A stretch of 64,000 nucleotides of DNA from Kribbella antibiotica (lineage in GTDB: Bacteria > Actinomycetota > Actinomycetes > Propionibacteriales > Kribbellaceae). Positions 44,991-54,320 of the stretch are shown here, one piece after another. The DNA lies in contig NZ_SMKX01000022.1 in NCBI RefSeq assembly GCF_004349055.1, positions 1-64,000 on the forward strand, in the 5' to 3' direction. The notes under the pieces were generated by a model. The model did not search any database, was not told the origin of the DNA, and was given only the letters and a program-made list of their open reading frames with translations. A program made the position numbers and the translations under genes. Each line of letters starts with the position of its first letter. Position 1 is the first letter of the stretch.

Positions 44991-45015
44991 TGGTGCCGCC
45001 AGGAGTCGAACCCGG
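44991..45015 (-). other. tRNA 3'-end fragment (T-arm plus acceptor strand)
   Basis: Read on the minus strand: T-stem CCGGG, loop TTCGACT, T-stem CCTGG (5 bp with one G-T pair), then CGGCACC and discriminator A. No 5' acceptor GGTGCCG, D-arm or anticodon arm occurs in the preceding 120 nt, so this is not a functional tRNA. Such pieces are left at attachment sites or by recombination in tRNA genes. Confidence 0.35.
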
Positions 45016-45107
45016 CCCATTCCCACACACCCAGCCGCAGTCCACGGCGGCTACTGTCCGTGAACGTATAGGTCTTCGACAGTGCTGTGAACGGTCAGGC
45101 GGTCCGC

Positions 45108-45141
45108 AAAGGTCCTACTTCGTCCGGCAAAAGACCCTTTG
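45108..45141 (+). promoter_or_regulatory. DosR-like double box upstream of the CorA fragment
   Basis: AAAGGTCC, ACTTCG, then GGCAAAAGACCCTTTG. Apart from one-base spacing it reproduces the element at 16045-16078 upstream of the Acg-like gene. It now drives nothing but a gene remnant. Confidence 0.45.
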
Positions 45142-45247
45142 ACCAGATCACCGCAGTGGCCATGCAGGGCAGGTCGGTCTGTCCGTTGTGCGCGTAGACG
45201 ATCTCGACGTGCCCGGCCAGGCCGCCGACGGTTGCTGCCGGCAACGG

Positions 45248-45355
45248 ATGGCGCCCGAATTGAAGACGCGCTACGGCTACTTCGTCGTACTCGGCGTCAT
45301 GGCGGCCACCGCCATCGTTCTCTTCACAGTGCTCAAGCGCAAATATTGGCTGTGA
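45248..45355 (+). pseudogene. C-terminal remnant of a CorA-type Mg2+ channel
   Basis: Thirty-five codons ending in TGA: MAPELKTRYGYFVVLGVMAA then TAIVLFTVLKRKYWL. This is the end of CorA: the MPEL/periplasmic-loop region after GMN, the last membrane helix and the basic KRKxWL tail. The GMN motif, first helix and cytosolic funnel are missing, and the frame upstream stops at 45140. The fragment is a truncated relic beside a tRNA piece and an orphan promoter box. Confidence 0.65.
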
Positions 45356-45382
45356 CGGCACTGCAGAGGGACCGCCGATGAG

Positions 45383-47362
45383 TCAGCCGACGTGGATGCC
45401 TGGTCTGCGGGCAGGGTCTGCTTCATGCTGGCGGATGATTTCGCGGACGACGGGTGCGGTGTCGCCGCGGCCGAGGATGAGATAGCGCAGCAGGTGGCTG
45501 AGCGGGTTGCCTTCGGACCATTCGAAGTGGCAGTGCGGGAGGACGTCGGTCGTATCGCGCAGAGCGAGCAGGATGGCGGCGATGGCGTTCGGTACGGCGG
45601 GGCTGTCGGCGCGTAGAACGCGGTAGCCGTCGATCTCGACGCCGCGGACGCGGAGTACGTCGCTGAAGGTGGAGGGGTCGACGACGTCGATCTCGAGGAA
45701 GAGGATGTCGGTGCGGTGGGGGACCGGGTCGGCGTCGCGGACGTCGGCCTCCTTGGCGGCGTACTCCGCGGCGTCGCCGGCCTGGCGCTGATTGGCGATG
45801 ATGTTGAGGATGCCGTCGCTGCGGATCGATTCGGTGATGAAGCCGCGGGCCGCGTCATCGAACTCGATCCGGTCGGCGCGTAGTTCGGTGGTGCGGGCGA
45901 CGCGGGAGATCAGTGAGACGGTGATGATGCCGGCGATGAACAGGCCGGAGATGGCGATGCCGTCGGGCTTCTCAATGATGTTCTCGACCAGGGCGTAGAG
46001 CAGGATCAAGGTGAGAACGGTGAAGGCGATGCTCGCCTTACGCTGCCGCTTGCGTAGGGCCGAGATGGCGACGGCGACCGCGCCGGAGACCATCATGACC
46101 AGGATGCCGGTTGCGTAGGCGCCCGCCTGGGCGTCGACGTCGGCGCCGAAGGCGATCGTGATCGCGATGCTGATCGCGGTGTAGACGAGCACGACCGGCC
46201 GGACGGCGCGGCCCCACTCGGGTGCCATCCCGTACGACGGGAGGTAGCGCGGCACGATGTTGATCAGCCCGGCCATGGCCGAGGCGCCGGCGAACCAGAG
46301 GATGAGGACGCTGCTCAGGTCGTAGACGGTGCCGAAGGCTTCGCCGAGTTTCTCGTGTGCGAGGAAGGCCATCGCGCGTCCGTTGGCTTCGCCGCCGGGC
46401 TTGAACTCGTCGGCGGGGATCAGCACCGTGGTGATGAAGCTTGTCGCGAGCAGGTAGACGCTCATGATGAGTGCGGCGGCGGTGAGTAGTTTCTTGGTGT
46501 TGCGGATCCGGTCGGCCAGCCGCTGTTCTGCGGTCTCACCCTTCGCGGCGACCAACGGCATCATGCTGACGCCGGTCTCGAAGCCGGACATTCCCAGCAC
46601 GAGCAGAGGGAACGCGATGATGGCCGGTCCGACGACACCTCCGAAGCCTTCCCGGCCGGCGGTCAGGGCGTCCACCCAGCTGTCGAACGCGCCGGGAACC
46701 GTCGCGACGTCGTACAGGCCGACTGCCACGATCGCGGCGTTGAGCACGAGGAACACACCGACCAGCGGGATCGCGACGCCGACGGCTTCGCTGAAGCCCA
46801 TCAGGAACACACCGCCGAGGATCAGCAGCAGAACGACGGTGATGATGACTTCCTGGCCGTGCAGGAAGTCCGGGGTGTAGGGGTTCTCGACCAGGTGCAC
46901 GGTGGCGTCGGCCGACGACAGGGTGATGGTGATGATCCATGAGGTCGCGACGAAGCCGAGCAGGACCAGGACGAACAGTTTGCCGCGCCAGAACGGCAGC
47001 AGGTTCTCCAGCATTGCGATCGAGCCCTGACCGTGCGGGCTCTCCTTGGCGACCCGCCGATACATCGGCAGCATGCCGAGCAGCGTCAGGGCAACGATCA
47101 GCAAAGTTGCCAGCGGCGACAATGCACCGGCCGCCAGGGCAGCGATGCCGGGCAGGTACGACAGGGTCGAGAAGTAGTCGACGCCGGTCAGACACATGAC
47201 CTTCCACCACGATTGCGGCGTCGCGTGGTCCTCGCCGGCCTCGGGCCCGACCGGCTGCACCCGATGCTGCAGCAGCCAGCCGGTCACGCCGCGCGCACCC
47301 GTCGACTGATCATGCGGGCCTTTGACAGTGGCGGGTACGGCGTACTCGTCTGGAGAGGTCAC
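45383..47362 (-). CDS. APC superfamily permease with large cytosolic C-terminal region
   Basis: 659 aa from GTG 47362. About twelve membrane helices begin near residue 55 with [20 protein letters not shown], then [20 protein letters not shown] and a conserved [20 protein letters not shown]. The last about 150 residues are soluble ([40 protein letters not shown]). Amino acid or potassium transport are both possible for this branch (compare KimA-type permeases). No riboswitch is evident in the 130 bp upstream. Confidence 0.85.
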   Translation of the reverse strand: MTSPDEYAVPATVKGPHDQSTGARGVTGWLLQHRVQPVGPEAGEDHATPQSWWKVMCLTGVDYFSTLSYLPGIAALAAGALSPLATLLIVALTLLGMLPMYRRVAKESPHGQGSIAMLENLLPFWRGKLFVLVLLGFVATSWIITITLSSADATVHLVENPYTPDFLHGQEVIITVVLLLILGGVFLMGFSEAVGVAIPLVGVFLVLNAAIVAVGLYDVATVPGAFDSWVDALTAGREGFGGVVGPAIIAFPLLVLGMSGFETGVSMMPLVAAKGETAEQRLADRIRNTKKLLTAAALIMSVYLLATSFITTVLIPADEFKPGGEANGRAMAFLAHEKLGEAFGTVYDLSSVLILWFAGASAMAGLINIVPRYLPSYGMAPEWGRAVRPVVLVYTAISIAITIAFGADVDAQAGAYATGILVMMVSGAVAVAISALRKRQRKASIAFTVLTLILLYALVENIIEKPDGIAISGLFIAGIITVSLISRVARTTELRADRIEFDDAARGFITESIRSDGILNIIANQRQAGDAAEYAAKEADVRDADPVPHRTDILFLEIDVVDPSTFSDVLRVRGVEIDGYRVLRADSPAVPNAIAAILLALRDTTDVLPHCHFEWSEGNPLSHLLRYLILGRGDTAPVVREIIRQHEADPARRPGIHVG

Positions 47363-47492
47363 GCGCGTCAGAATGCCCGATCCGCCGGGGATCCCGTAAT
47401 CGGTGTTAGAGCCTTGTGAGAATCGCCGAACGGGGCCAGCGAATCAACGCATCTGAGCCGGTCAGCAGCGGAAAATGTCCGCCCCTGCGCCG

Positions 47493-50327
47493 CTACGCGG
47501 TTGTGTACCGGATGACGTCGTTGCGGAGGACGGTGCCGGAGATCTTCACGATGCGCAGGGTGTGGTCCGTGTTGCTGAGGCCGGATCGGGTGAACACGCT
47601 TTGCAGGGTGCCGCGGGACGCGTTCTGCAGGTTCACTCGCTGGATGAGGACGTTGTCGACGTACACGTCGGCTTCGCCTTGGTCGGGGGCTACGGCCGTG
47701 AGCCAGGTGATGCTGGTTCCCTTGAAGGTGAATTCGAGGGATGCGCCGTTCGCGGTCGCTGCGTGGATGTCGTTGCGGTAGTCGCTTCTGAAGGTGAAGG
47801 CCAGGCTGCTGTAGCCGATGGGTTGGGCCGCGAGATTGCTCTTCTTGATCGTGACCACCGCACCGGACGTGGTGTAGTCGGTGCCGTTGACCAGCGTCGT
47901 GCCGCCTCGCTGGATGGAGGTCAGGTCGGTTGCCGGCCGGCCGAGCTGTACGACAGCGTCCGCTTGAGCGGATGTCTTCTTGTCGAAGACCGCGGTGTCC
48001 GGCGTAAGAAGGCTCGGTTGTCGTACGTCGATTCGGTCGACCAGCATGAACTGGCCGGACTTCTTGACCCCGCGGATTGTGTGCGTGCCGTTCGCCAGTC
48101 CGGAGATGCTGTAGACGACCTGCTGGGCGCCACGGCCGCTGGCCTGGCTGGCGTTGACGGTCTGCTTGAAGATGCCGTCGATGTAGATGTCGACCTCGCC
48201 TTGTGACGCATGCGTCTCGGTCACGTAGTCGACGCCCGTTCCGATGAAGGTCGAGCTGAAAGCGTCGCCGTTCGCTTCGGCGTACTGGACATCGTCGCGG
48301 TAGTCGCCGAAGCCGCGGCCGGTGCTGTTGCCCCACGAGCCGGTGTAGGTGATCTGCGCGTCGTTGTTGTTGAGTGAGATGGTGCGAACGCCGCCCGGCG
48401 TGCGGACGTTGAACTTGTCGAGCAGCATGAACTGGCCCGTCTTCTTCACGCCCCGGATCGTGTGGATCCCGTTGGCGAGGCCGGAGATGCTGTAAGCAAC
48501 CTGCTGCGCGCCACGACCGCTGGCTTGGTATGTGCTCACGGTCTGTTTGAAGACGCCGTCGACGTAGATGTCCACGTCACCTTGTGACGCGTGCTTCTCG
48601 GTCACGTAGTCGACGCCGGTTCCGGTGAAGGTATACGAGAAAGCGTCGCCGTTCGTCTGCGCGTACTGGACGTCGTCCTGGTAGTCGCCGAGTCCGCGGC
48701 TCCAACTACGGCTCCACGTGCCGGTGTAGTTGATGGCCGGGTTGTCGTTGTTCACCTCGGTGGTACGGACGCCGGCCGCGGGCGCCGTACCGCCTGCCGT
48801 GGTGTCCACGGTCGTGACAGCCAGCGAGTCCGTGATCGTCGTGACCTCGCGGCCACCGTTGCGCGGCCAGGTTCCGGCGTACGCGACCCGCTGGTCGTCG
48901 TCGTTCACGCTGATCGTTGAGCCTGGCTGCGGTGTCACCTTCAGGAGCCGTACGCCGTGCGCAGGCACCGCGGTCGCCGTGAACCCTGACGCGAAGCTGC
49001 CGAGATCCTGCTTGGCCCACAGATCACGCACCTGCGCTCCACCGGCCAGACCGAGGTCGGACCAGTTCGCGGTCACCGTGGACTGTGAACCGCCGAGGTT
49101 GTACAGGGCAACGGTGTAGCTGCTGTCCGCGTTGAGCGAGTACCAGACCTGCTGGTCGGTCGCGGTCGACACCGGCTGTGCTGGGCGGCCTGCCTGGTTG
49201 ACCGCGATCACTTCGGTGTTCGTCAGCAGGCTCAGGCCGAACTGATCGAGCTGCGTGAGGTCGTTGCCGACGTAGAACGGTGCCGCCGACACAGCCCAAA
49301 GCGTCGCCGCCGTCCGCCGCTCGTCCTGGGTCAGGCCGTCCATCGCGCCATTGCCCACGTTGAGTGAGTCGAGGTCGTTCCAGCCGCCGGGGCCGCCGTG
49401 CCGCCACCAATCGGCGAGCTTTGGGAACAGTCTGCTGATGTTCGGCCAGGCGGTGAGTGCCTGCCCGGGGCAGTAGCACTCGACGTCCCAGTCGATCCGC
49501 CAGCCGTTCGCGTACTGCTTCCAGTAGTCGGCGTAGTTGATGTCGAGCGCCCAGGACAGTTCGAACCAGATCCCGTGCGGGGTCAGCGCCTGCGACCAGC
49601 CGGCCACCTCGGCGCGCGCGTCGAGCGAGAGGTCGTTGTGCCCGGAGCCTGGCGTGACGCTGTCGAACTTGAGGAAGTCGATGCCCCACTGGGCGTACAG
49701 ATCAGCGATCGAGTTGAGGTAGTACTGCGCGCAGGGCTTGGCCATGTCGAGGCGATGCCCGAAGCCCCAGTAGTCAGCCTGCTGCAACGGCTGGAGTGCG
49801 AGGTCACCAGTCCGGCACTCGGGATGTCCGAAGACCGGGAGGTTCGCCTGTCGGAGGGCGGGCGAGATGCCAGGGATGCTGTAGATCCCGACCTTCTGGC
49901 CGTTGGCGTGGATGTAGTCGATGACTTCCTGGAACCCGTTCGGGAACAGCGTTGTGCTGGGCTTCGGGCGGCCGTAGGCGTCGACACCGTCGTTCCAGCC
50001 GGCATCGATGTTGATGTACTTGTACCCGTACGGCTGCAGCTTCTGGTGCATCGCATCGGACTGCGCTTTGAGCTGTGCAGCGTTGATCCACGTCCCGCCA
50101 CTGGGGGAGTAGACCTGCATGCTGTAACTGCTCCAACCCATGTACGGCGTTCGCGCGGCCTCGCCGGCGGGTCCTGTCAGCGGCTGCACAAGCGCGACGG
50201 TTGCGGCTGTCGCCGTACGGGCCTGTGCAGCGACCGAGGTCGACGACAGTCCTAGCGGGATGAGCGCGGCAACCACCAGCGCGGCCACAGACCCACGCAG
50301 GCGTCTGTGTCCAGGGGAAATGGGCAT
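47493..50327 (-). CDS. Secreted GH27 alpha-galactosidase with tandem beta-sandwich and X2 modules
   Basis: 944 aa. Signal peptide 1 to about 34. GH27 catalytic domain about 58-370: TPYMGWSSYS, YINIDAGW, nucleophile Asp222 in FLKFDSV, and acid/base Asp279 or 281 in GWRIDWDVE, followed by a C-terminal beta domain to about 465. A stub of a repeat (VNDDDQRVAYAGTW, 474-487) is followed by two similar about 120-aa modules at 523-642 and 648-768, an X2-like module at 773-848 (PDTAVFDKKTSAQADAVVQL) and a divergent third module to the end. It should release alpha-galactose, or beta-L-arabinopyranose as in some relatives, with the added modules binding polysaccharide. Confidence 0.93.
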   Translation of the reverse strand: MPISPGHRRLRGSVAALVVAALIPLGLSSTSVAAQARTATAATVALVQPLTGPAGEAARTPYMGWSSYSMQVYSPSGGTWINAAQLKAQSDAMHQKLQPYGYKYINIDAGWNDGVDAYGRPKPSTTLFPNGFQEVIDYIHANGQKVGIYSIPGISPALRQANLPVFGHPECRTGDLALQPLQQADYWGFGHRLDMAKPCAQYYLNSIADLYAQWGIDFLKFDSVTPGSGHNDLSLDARAEVAGWSQALTPHGIWFELSWALDINYADYWKQYANGWRIDWDVECYCPGQALTAWPNISRLFPKLADWWRHGGPGGWNDLDSLNVGNGAMDGLTQDERRTAATLWAVSAAPFYVGNDLTQLDQFGLSLLTNTEVIAVNQAGRPAQPVSTATDQQVWYSLNADSSYTVALYNLGGSQSTVTANWSDLGLAGGAQVRDLWAKQDLGSFASGFTATAVPAHGVRLLKVTPQPGSTISVNDDDQRVAYAGTWPRNGGREVTTITDSLAVTTVDTTAGGTAPAAGVRTTEVNNDNPAINYTGTWSRSWSRGLGDYQDDVQYAQTNGDAFSYTFTGTGVDYVTEKHASQGDVDIYVDGVFKQTVSTYQASGRGAQQVAYSISGLANGIHTIRGVKKTGQFMLLDKFNVRTPGGVRTISLNNNDAQITYTGSWGNSTGRGFGDYRDDVQYAEANGDAFSSTFIGTGVDYVTETHASQGEVDIYIDGIFKQTVNASQASGRGAQQVVYSISGLANGTHTIRGVKKSGQFMLVDRIDVRQPSLLTPDTAVFDKKTSAQADAVVQLGRPATDLTSIQRGGTTLVNGTDYTTSGAVVTIKKSNLAAQPIGYSSLAFTFRSDYRNDIHAATANGASLEFTFKGTSITWLTAVAPDQGEADVYVDNVLIQRVNLQNASRGTLQSVFTRSGLSNTDHTLRIVKISGTVLRNDVIRYTTA
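48024..48761 (-). repeat. Tandem about 360-bp intragenic repeat encoding two beta-sandwich modules
   Basis: Copies at about 48402-48761 and 48024-48386 encode nearly the same protein (shared GDYxDDVQYAxxNGDAF, GVDYVTExHASQGxVDIY, IRGVKKxGQFML). This is a recent duplication within the GH27 gene. Confidence 0.8.
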
Positions 50328-50460
50328 GGCGGAGTGACCTTTCTGTTAATTCACGGAGTTCAGAAAGTGTGCACTTCGCCGCGCGGCGTGGCTATGGCTC
50401 GCGCAGATCTGGCGAATCCGCTCGACTTCGGCTCTGTCCCGGGTGAGCATGTGCGCACGA

Positions 50461-50506
50461 GTCGCACCGCGCCGCCTGACAGGCAGCCCGCCGCCCGCGG
50501 TGCGAC
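50461..50506 (+). promoter_or_regulatory. Long-spaced inverted repeat in the carboxypeptidase leader
   Basis: GTCGCACCGC (50461-50470) and GCGGTGCGAC (50497-50506): perfect 10-bp arms with a 26-nt spacer ending 19 bp before the ATG. It can form an RNA hairpin that would overlap the ribosome-site region, or serve as an operator. Confidence 0.5.
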
Positions 50507-50525
50507 AGAGTGGGGGTACGCCGAA

Positions 50526-52607
50526 ATGAACTGGACCAAGCGCCGCGGCACTGCCGTAGTGGGTTGCGCGGTCGCCGTCGCCGCGGCGGTCGCTGGGTTA
50601 CAGGGGCTGCCTGCCCCGGCCCAGGCGGATCCGCCGCCGGACAACAGGTCGCAGCTGCTCGACGTGAGTACGCCGACCCGCGCCGATAAGGAGAAGCTGC
50701 TCAAACTCGGTTTCGACGTCACCGAGCAGGCCGACGCCGACTCCGTCACGGTGTTCGCCGGGGACGCCCGCGAGCGGAGCCTGCTGAAGTCCGCCGGCTA
50801 CCAATGGACCGTCAAGGTCGCCGATGTCGAGGAGCAGAACCGTCTCGACCGCGTCAAGGACGCCGCGTATGCGGCCAAGACCACCGTCTCGCCGCTGCCC
50901 AGCGGGCGCGACACGTACCGTCGGCTGGCCGACTACGAGGCGGACCTGACGTTGCTGGCCAAGCGGTACCCGAAGCTGGTCAAGCCGATCACGCTGCCCT
51001 ACAAGACCAGCGAGGGCCGCCCGGTCCGGGGCGTCGAGATCACCACCAACCCGCAGAACGTGACCGACGGCAAACCAGTCTTCTTCCTGATGGGCGCGCA
51101 CCACGCGCGCGAGTGGCCGTCGGCGGAGACCGCGATCGAGTACGCCTTCGATCTCACCAAGAACTACGGCAAGAACAAGCGGATCACGTCGATCGTGCAG
51201 AAGACGCGCACCATCGTCGTACCGATCATCAACGTCGACGGCTACAACACCTCGCGCGAGGCCGCGCCCAAGGGTGACTTCAGCAAGTTCGATTACGAGA
51301 TGAAGCGCAAGACGTGTGAGGCGACGGCCAAGACGCTGCCCGAGGAGCTCGGCGGCGACTGCGGCAATAACCCGCAGGGCGTGCAGCGCGGTACCGACCC
51401 CAACCGGAACTACCCGGGCTTCTGGGGTGGGCCGGGCGCGAGCACGAACTACCGCAGCGAGACCTACCGTGGTGACCAGCCGTCGATCCTGCCCGAGGTG
51501 CAGAACGTCCGCTGGGTCGTCTCCAACCGCCAGGTGACCGGACTGATCACCCTGCACACCTTCGGGAACCTGATCCTCCGTCCGCCGGGCGTCATGGCCG
51601 TGGGTGCACCCCCGGACGAGCCGATCTACAAGGCGCTAGGAGCGTCGCTGGCGGTAGACAACGGCTACACCAACCAGCCGAGCTACCAGCTGTACGACAC
51701 CACCGGATCGACCGAGGACTGGAGCTACTGGGCAACCGGCGGCCTCGGTTTCACCTTCGAGATCGGCTCGTCCTTCCATCCGCCGTACGCCGACGGGGTC
51801 ATCGCGCACTACCTCGGCCAGGCGCCGGCACCAGGCGCGGGTACGGGCGGTAACCGCGAGGCCCTGCTGACGATGAGCGAGGCCACCGGCAACGCCAAGC
51901 TGCACTCGACCCTCCTCGGTGCGACCGCACCCGGCCGCACGCTGAAGATCGCGAAGACCTTCCAGACACCCACCTCGCCGGTCATCCAGCCGGACGGTAC
52001 GGCGAAGGACCCGATCATCTACACCGACAAGCTCGAGTCGACGCTGACGACCGGCATCGGCCCGTTCAAGTGGTCGGTCAACCCATCCACCCGCCCGTAC
52101 GTCGCCGGCCGCTGGGGCCGCGACCCGGTCGCACCGACCCAGCCGTCGGTCACCTTGACCAACCCGGACGGCATTCCGGTCAAGGGCCAGGCCGAGACTG
52201 CGACGTTCACGATCAAGGCGCCGCCGGAGGCCGACAACGGCAAGGCCTCGATCAAGATCGGCTGGAACAAACCGGACGTCGACTGGGACGTCTACATCTA
52301 CGGGCCGGATGGCAAGCAGGTCGCGCAGGCGGCGTCGCTGGCCGACCCAGAGGTCGCCGTCCTGCTCGACCCGGTACCAGGCCAGTACACGGTCCAGGTG
52401 GAGAACTTCGACGGTGGTGAGACGGCCGACTGGACCGGCTCGGTCGAGTTCGCCCCGCCGACACCCGCGTCGTACACCGGTGTCAAGGAGAGCTGGAAGC
52501 TGAGCTGCTACACCAAGGCCGGCAAACTCCTCGGCACCCGCGACGTCACCGTCGACCGCGGTAAGACCGTCTGGGTCGGCGACCCCTGCCGCCGCTACAA
52601 GGGCTGA
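50526..52607 (+). CDS. Secreted M14 family zinc carboxypeptidase
   Basis: 693 aa from ATG 50526 with GGGGG upstream. Signal peptide 1 to about 35 (AVVGCAVAVAAAVAGLQGLP to PAQADPP), then a propeptide-like region. The peptidase domain has zinc ligands His193 and Glu196 (MGAHHAREWPSAE), the substrate-binding TDPNRNYPGFWGGPGAS, the third zinc ligand in LITLHTFGN, and the catalytic Glu in FTFEIGSSFHPPY. The C-terminal about 110 residues form a PPC-like beta domain (DVDWDVYIYGPDGKQVAQ; GQYTVQVENFDGG). It should release C-terminal amino acids from extracellular peptides. Confidence 0.93.
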   Translation: MNWTKRRGTAVVGCAVAVAAAVAGLQGLPAPAQADPPPDNRSQLLDVSTPTRADKEKLLKLGFDVTEQADADSVTVFAGDARERSLLKSAGYQWTVKVADVEEQNRLDRVKDAAYAAKTTVSPLPSGRDTYRRLADYEADLTLLAKRYPKLVKPITLPYKTSEGRPVRGVEITTNPQNVTDGKPVFFLMGAHHAREWPSAETAIEYAFDLTKNYGKNKRITSIVQKTRTIVVPIINVDGYNTSREAAPKGDFSKFDYEMKRKTCEATAKTLPEELGGDCGNNPQGVQRGTDPNRNYPGFWGGPGASTNYRSETYRGDQPSILPEVQNVRWVVSNRQVTGLITLHTFGNLILRPPGVMAVGAPPDEPIYKALGASLAVDNGYTNQPSYQLYDTTGSTEDWSYWATGGLGFTFEIGSSFHPPYADGVIAHYLGQAPAPGAGTGGNREALLTMSEATGNAKLHSTLLGATAPGRTLKIAKTFQTPTSPVIQPDGTAKDPIIYTDKLESTLTTGIGPFKWSVNPSTRPYVAGRWGRDPVAPTQPSVTLTNPDGIPVKGQAETATFTIKAPPEADNGKASIKIGWNKPDVDWDVYIYGPDGKQVAQAASLADPEVAVLLDPVPGQYTVQVENFDGGETADWTGSVEFAPPTPASYTGVKESWKLSCYTKAGKLLGTRDVTVDRGKTVWVGDPCRRYKG

Positions 52608-52618
52608 GTCACGCAGCA

Positions 52619-52653
52619 GGCCCCTCGGCAATCGAGCAATACGCCGAGGGGCC
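52619..52653. terminator. Terminator hairpin after the carboxypeptidase gene
   Basis: GGCCCCTCGGC and GCCGAGGGGCC, a perfect 11-bp stem with a 13-nt loop, 12 bp past the stop. The rest of 52654-52989 holds no gene, only the palindrome at 52760. Confidence 0.8.
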
Positions 52654-52759
52654 CGCAGCGCGGAACCGCTGGGCCGGAACCTTGTCCGATCCGATGCACG
52701 GGGATGCCACGATCGAGGCGCTTGAGGCGGGGTGGGATCCGGTGGAATTGCGTAGAGAT

Positions 52760-52777
52760 CGATCCGCCGGCGGATCG
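52760..52777. promoter_or_regulatory. Perfect 18-bp palindrome upstream of the LuxR-type gene
   Basis: CGATCCGCCGGCGGATCG has no spacer, so it suits a dimeric DNA-binding protein better than a terminator. It lies about 213 bp before the GAF-LuxR gene. Confidence 0.45.
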
Positions 52778-52989
52778 TGTAGTTAAGTCTCGTGTCCGAG
52801 GAACAACACGCACCTTAACCACATGCCTCGAGATCCCTGTGTGAGTCGTGCTCTTTACACGCCCTGGCCGGTTCCACAGATACGTGATCTGATGACACTC
52901 AGTAACAGATCGACCTCCGCGCACGATAGGTCCGGAGTGGGACTGGGGTGAACTGACCTGGGTACAGGTTCGCGAGTAGGTGGGGATGT

Positions 52990-53997
52990 GTGGTGTTGGT
53001 GTCCGCGGGGAGTGCGCGTCCGAACGTCAGCCCGAGTGTGGCGATTGTCCTGTACGAGGCGTTCAAAAAGATGTCAGGCTCGTTGGTCGGCAACCACTAT
53101 GCGCTGTACGACTACGCGCGAGTGGTGATGACGAAGATCGCTCCTGTCGACGCGTTCTATGTCGGTCTGATCCATGCGGGGACAAGGGTTCGATTCCCTT
53201 ACAACTACGACGGCGCGCGGCATGACGACTCGGATGTCCACACCATCGGTCGGGACGGACTGACTGCCTGGCTGCTGGCCAACAAGCGGACTTATCGGTT
53301 CGACTTCGACCATGGCTTCTTGCTGAATGGGGGAATCGGGTTCGGCGATGTCCACAAACGCTCAGCCGATGCTGTGACGGTGCCGCTCCTGTCTCGGACC
53401 CTCGATGGGTCCGAGGTGTTCGGGATGATGTCGATGCAGAGCTATGAGCCGGGCGTCTACAGCGGGGAGGCAGTGGCTGCCTTCGAGTGGATCGCCGAGG
53501 TGATCGGCCGGGTGCTGGCGCGTGAACAGGAGGATCGCGATGCACTCGGGGTGTTGAACTCTGGGACCGGCGACGCCCTTGGCGATGACTTCCTGACGTC
53601 GGATCAGATGGTGGAGTACCTGGTCGAGCAGATCGGAGCGGTACGGCGGCGGGCGGAACAGGTGCTGGACGATGCCGGCATGACCGTGGACCGGGCTCGC
53701 GGTGTGCTGGCTGATGTCACCACCGACTGCCTACGCATCCAAGCAGAGCTGGTCGAGATGACCTTGCTGGTTGATGACCGCCCTACCTTGCGGTTCAACA
53801 CGTTGACACCTGCGGAGCAGACGATCGCTGTGCTGCTGGCTGACGGATTGAGTAATCAGGCGATCTCCGAGCAGTTGCGGCCGACGAGCATCAACACTGT
53901 CAAGACCCATCTGAAGAACATCGCCGGGAAGTACGGAATGAGCACTCGAGCGGAGATCGCTGCTGACGTGGTCAAGCACCTGGGGCTGGTGCACTAG
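52990..53997 (+). CDS. GAF domain LuxR-family transcriptional regulator
   Basis: 335 aa from GTG 52990. Residues about 20-190 are a GAF-like sensor (YARVVMTKIAPVDAFYVGLI; LSRTLDGSEVFGMMSMQSYE). A helical linker follows (VRRRAEQVLDDAGMTVDRAR). The last 65 residues are a LuxR helix-turn-helix (LTPAEQTIAVLLADGLSNQA, INTVKTHLKNIAGKYGMSTR). There is no receiver domain, so it is not an orthodox DosR or NarL regulator. The target is unknown; it may act at the palindrome upstream. Confidence 0.88.
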   Translation: MVLVSAGSARPNVSPSVAIVLYEAFKKMSGSLVGNHYALYDYARVVMTKIAPVDAFYVGLIHAGTRVRFPYNYDGARHDDSDVHTIGRDGLTAWLLANKRTYRFDFDHGFLLNGGIGFGDVHKRSADAVTVPLLSRTLDGSEVFGMMSMQSYEPGVYSGEAVAAFEWIAEVIGRVLAREQEDRDALGVLNSGTGDALGDDFLTSDQMVEYLVEQIGAVRRRAEQVLDDAGMTVDRARGVLADVTTDCLRIQAELVEMTLLVDDRPTLRFNTLTPAEQTIAVLLADGLSNQAISEQLRPTSINTVKTHLKNIAGKYGMSTRAEIAADVVKHLGLVH

Positions 53998-54267
53998 CGT
54001 GCGGCTCACCCGCGGGGTGAGTTGAGCGACGGCGCTTCTCACCCGGCACGGTATGGCGTTGCTGACTACGCTCCGTGCAGCATCGGGGTGAACGTCGCTG
54101 AGCATCCGTGAAGCGGGGTTTCAGCTGGGGGAGTAGGTCTTCGCGCCGTCGCGCTGACGGTGTCGAATAGGTGGGGGAGGATGTCCGTGTGCTGGATACC
54201 GTTCAGGGGGATGAGGTCGGTGTGCTGAGCCGATGAGCAGAGTCGGCCAGTGATTGACGAAACCTGT

Positions 54268-54311
54268 TGGGGTGCGATGCATCGGGTGATCACTCGATGC
54301 GTCGCACCCCA
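54268..54311 (-). terminator. Strong terminator hairpin for the OmpA-like operon
   Basis: Arms 54268-54284 and 54295-54311 (TGGGGTGCGATGCATCG and its complement) pair over 17 bp with a single G-T wobble and a 10-nt loop. It sits 10 bp past the stop at 54321. The 323-bp stretch 53998-54320 holds nothing else I can identify. Confidence 0.85.
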
Positions 54312-54320
54312 TTGGTCTGC

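Noticed and set aside
43535-45142. 535-aa plus-strand ORF across the FMN-binding and secreted-protein genes
   Set aside because: Antisense to two genes with clear signal peptide or family motifs; low-complexity composition.
45095-45361. 88-aa minus-strand ORF over the CorA relic
   Set aside because: The plus strand carries a recognisable CorA tail; the minus ORF has no family.
52990-53997. GAF-LuxR protein as the missing DosR/DevR regulator
   Set aside because: It has no receiver domain or phospho-acceptor Asp, and is 8 kb from the nearest box.
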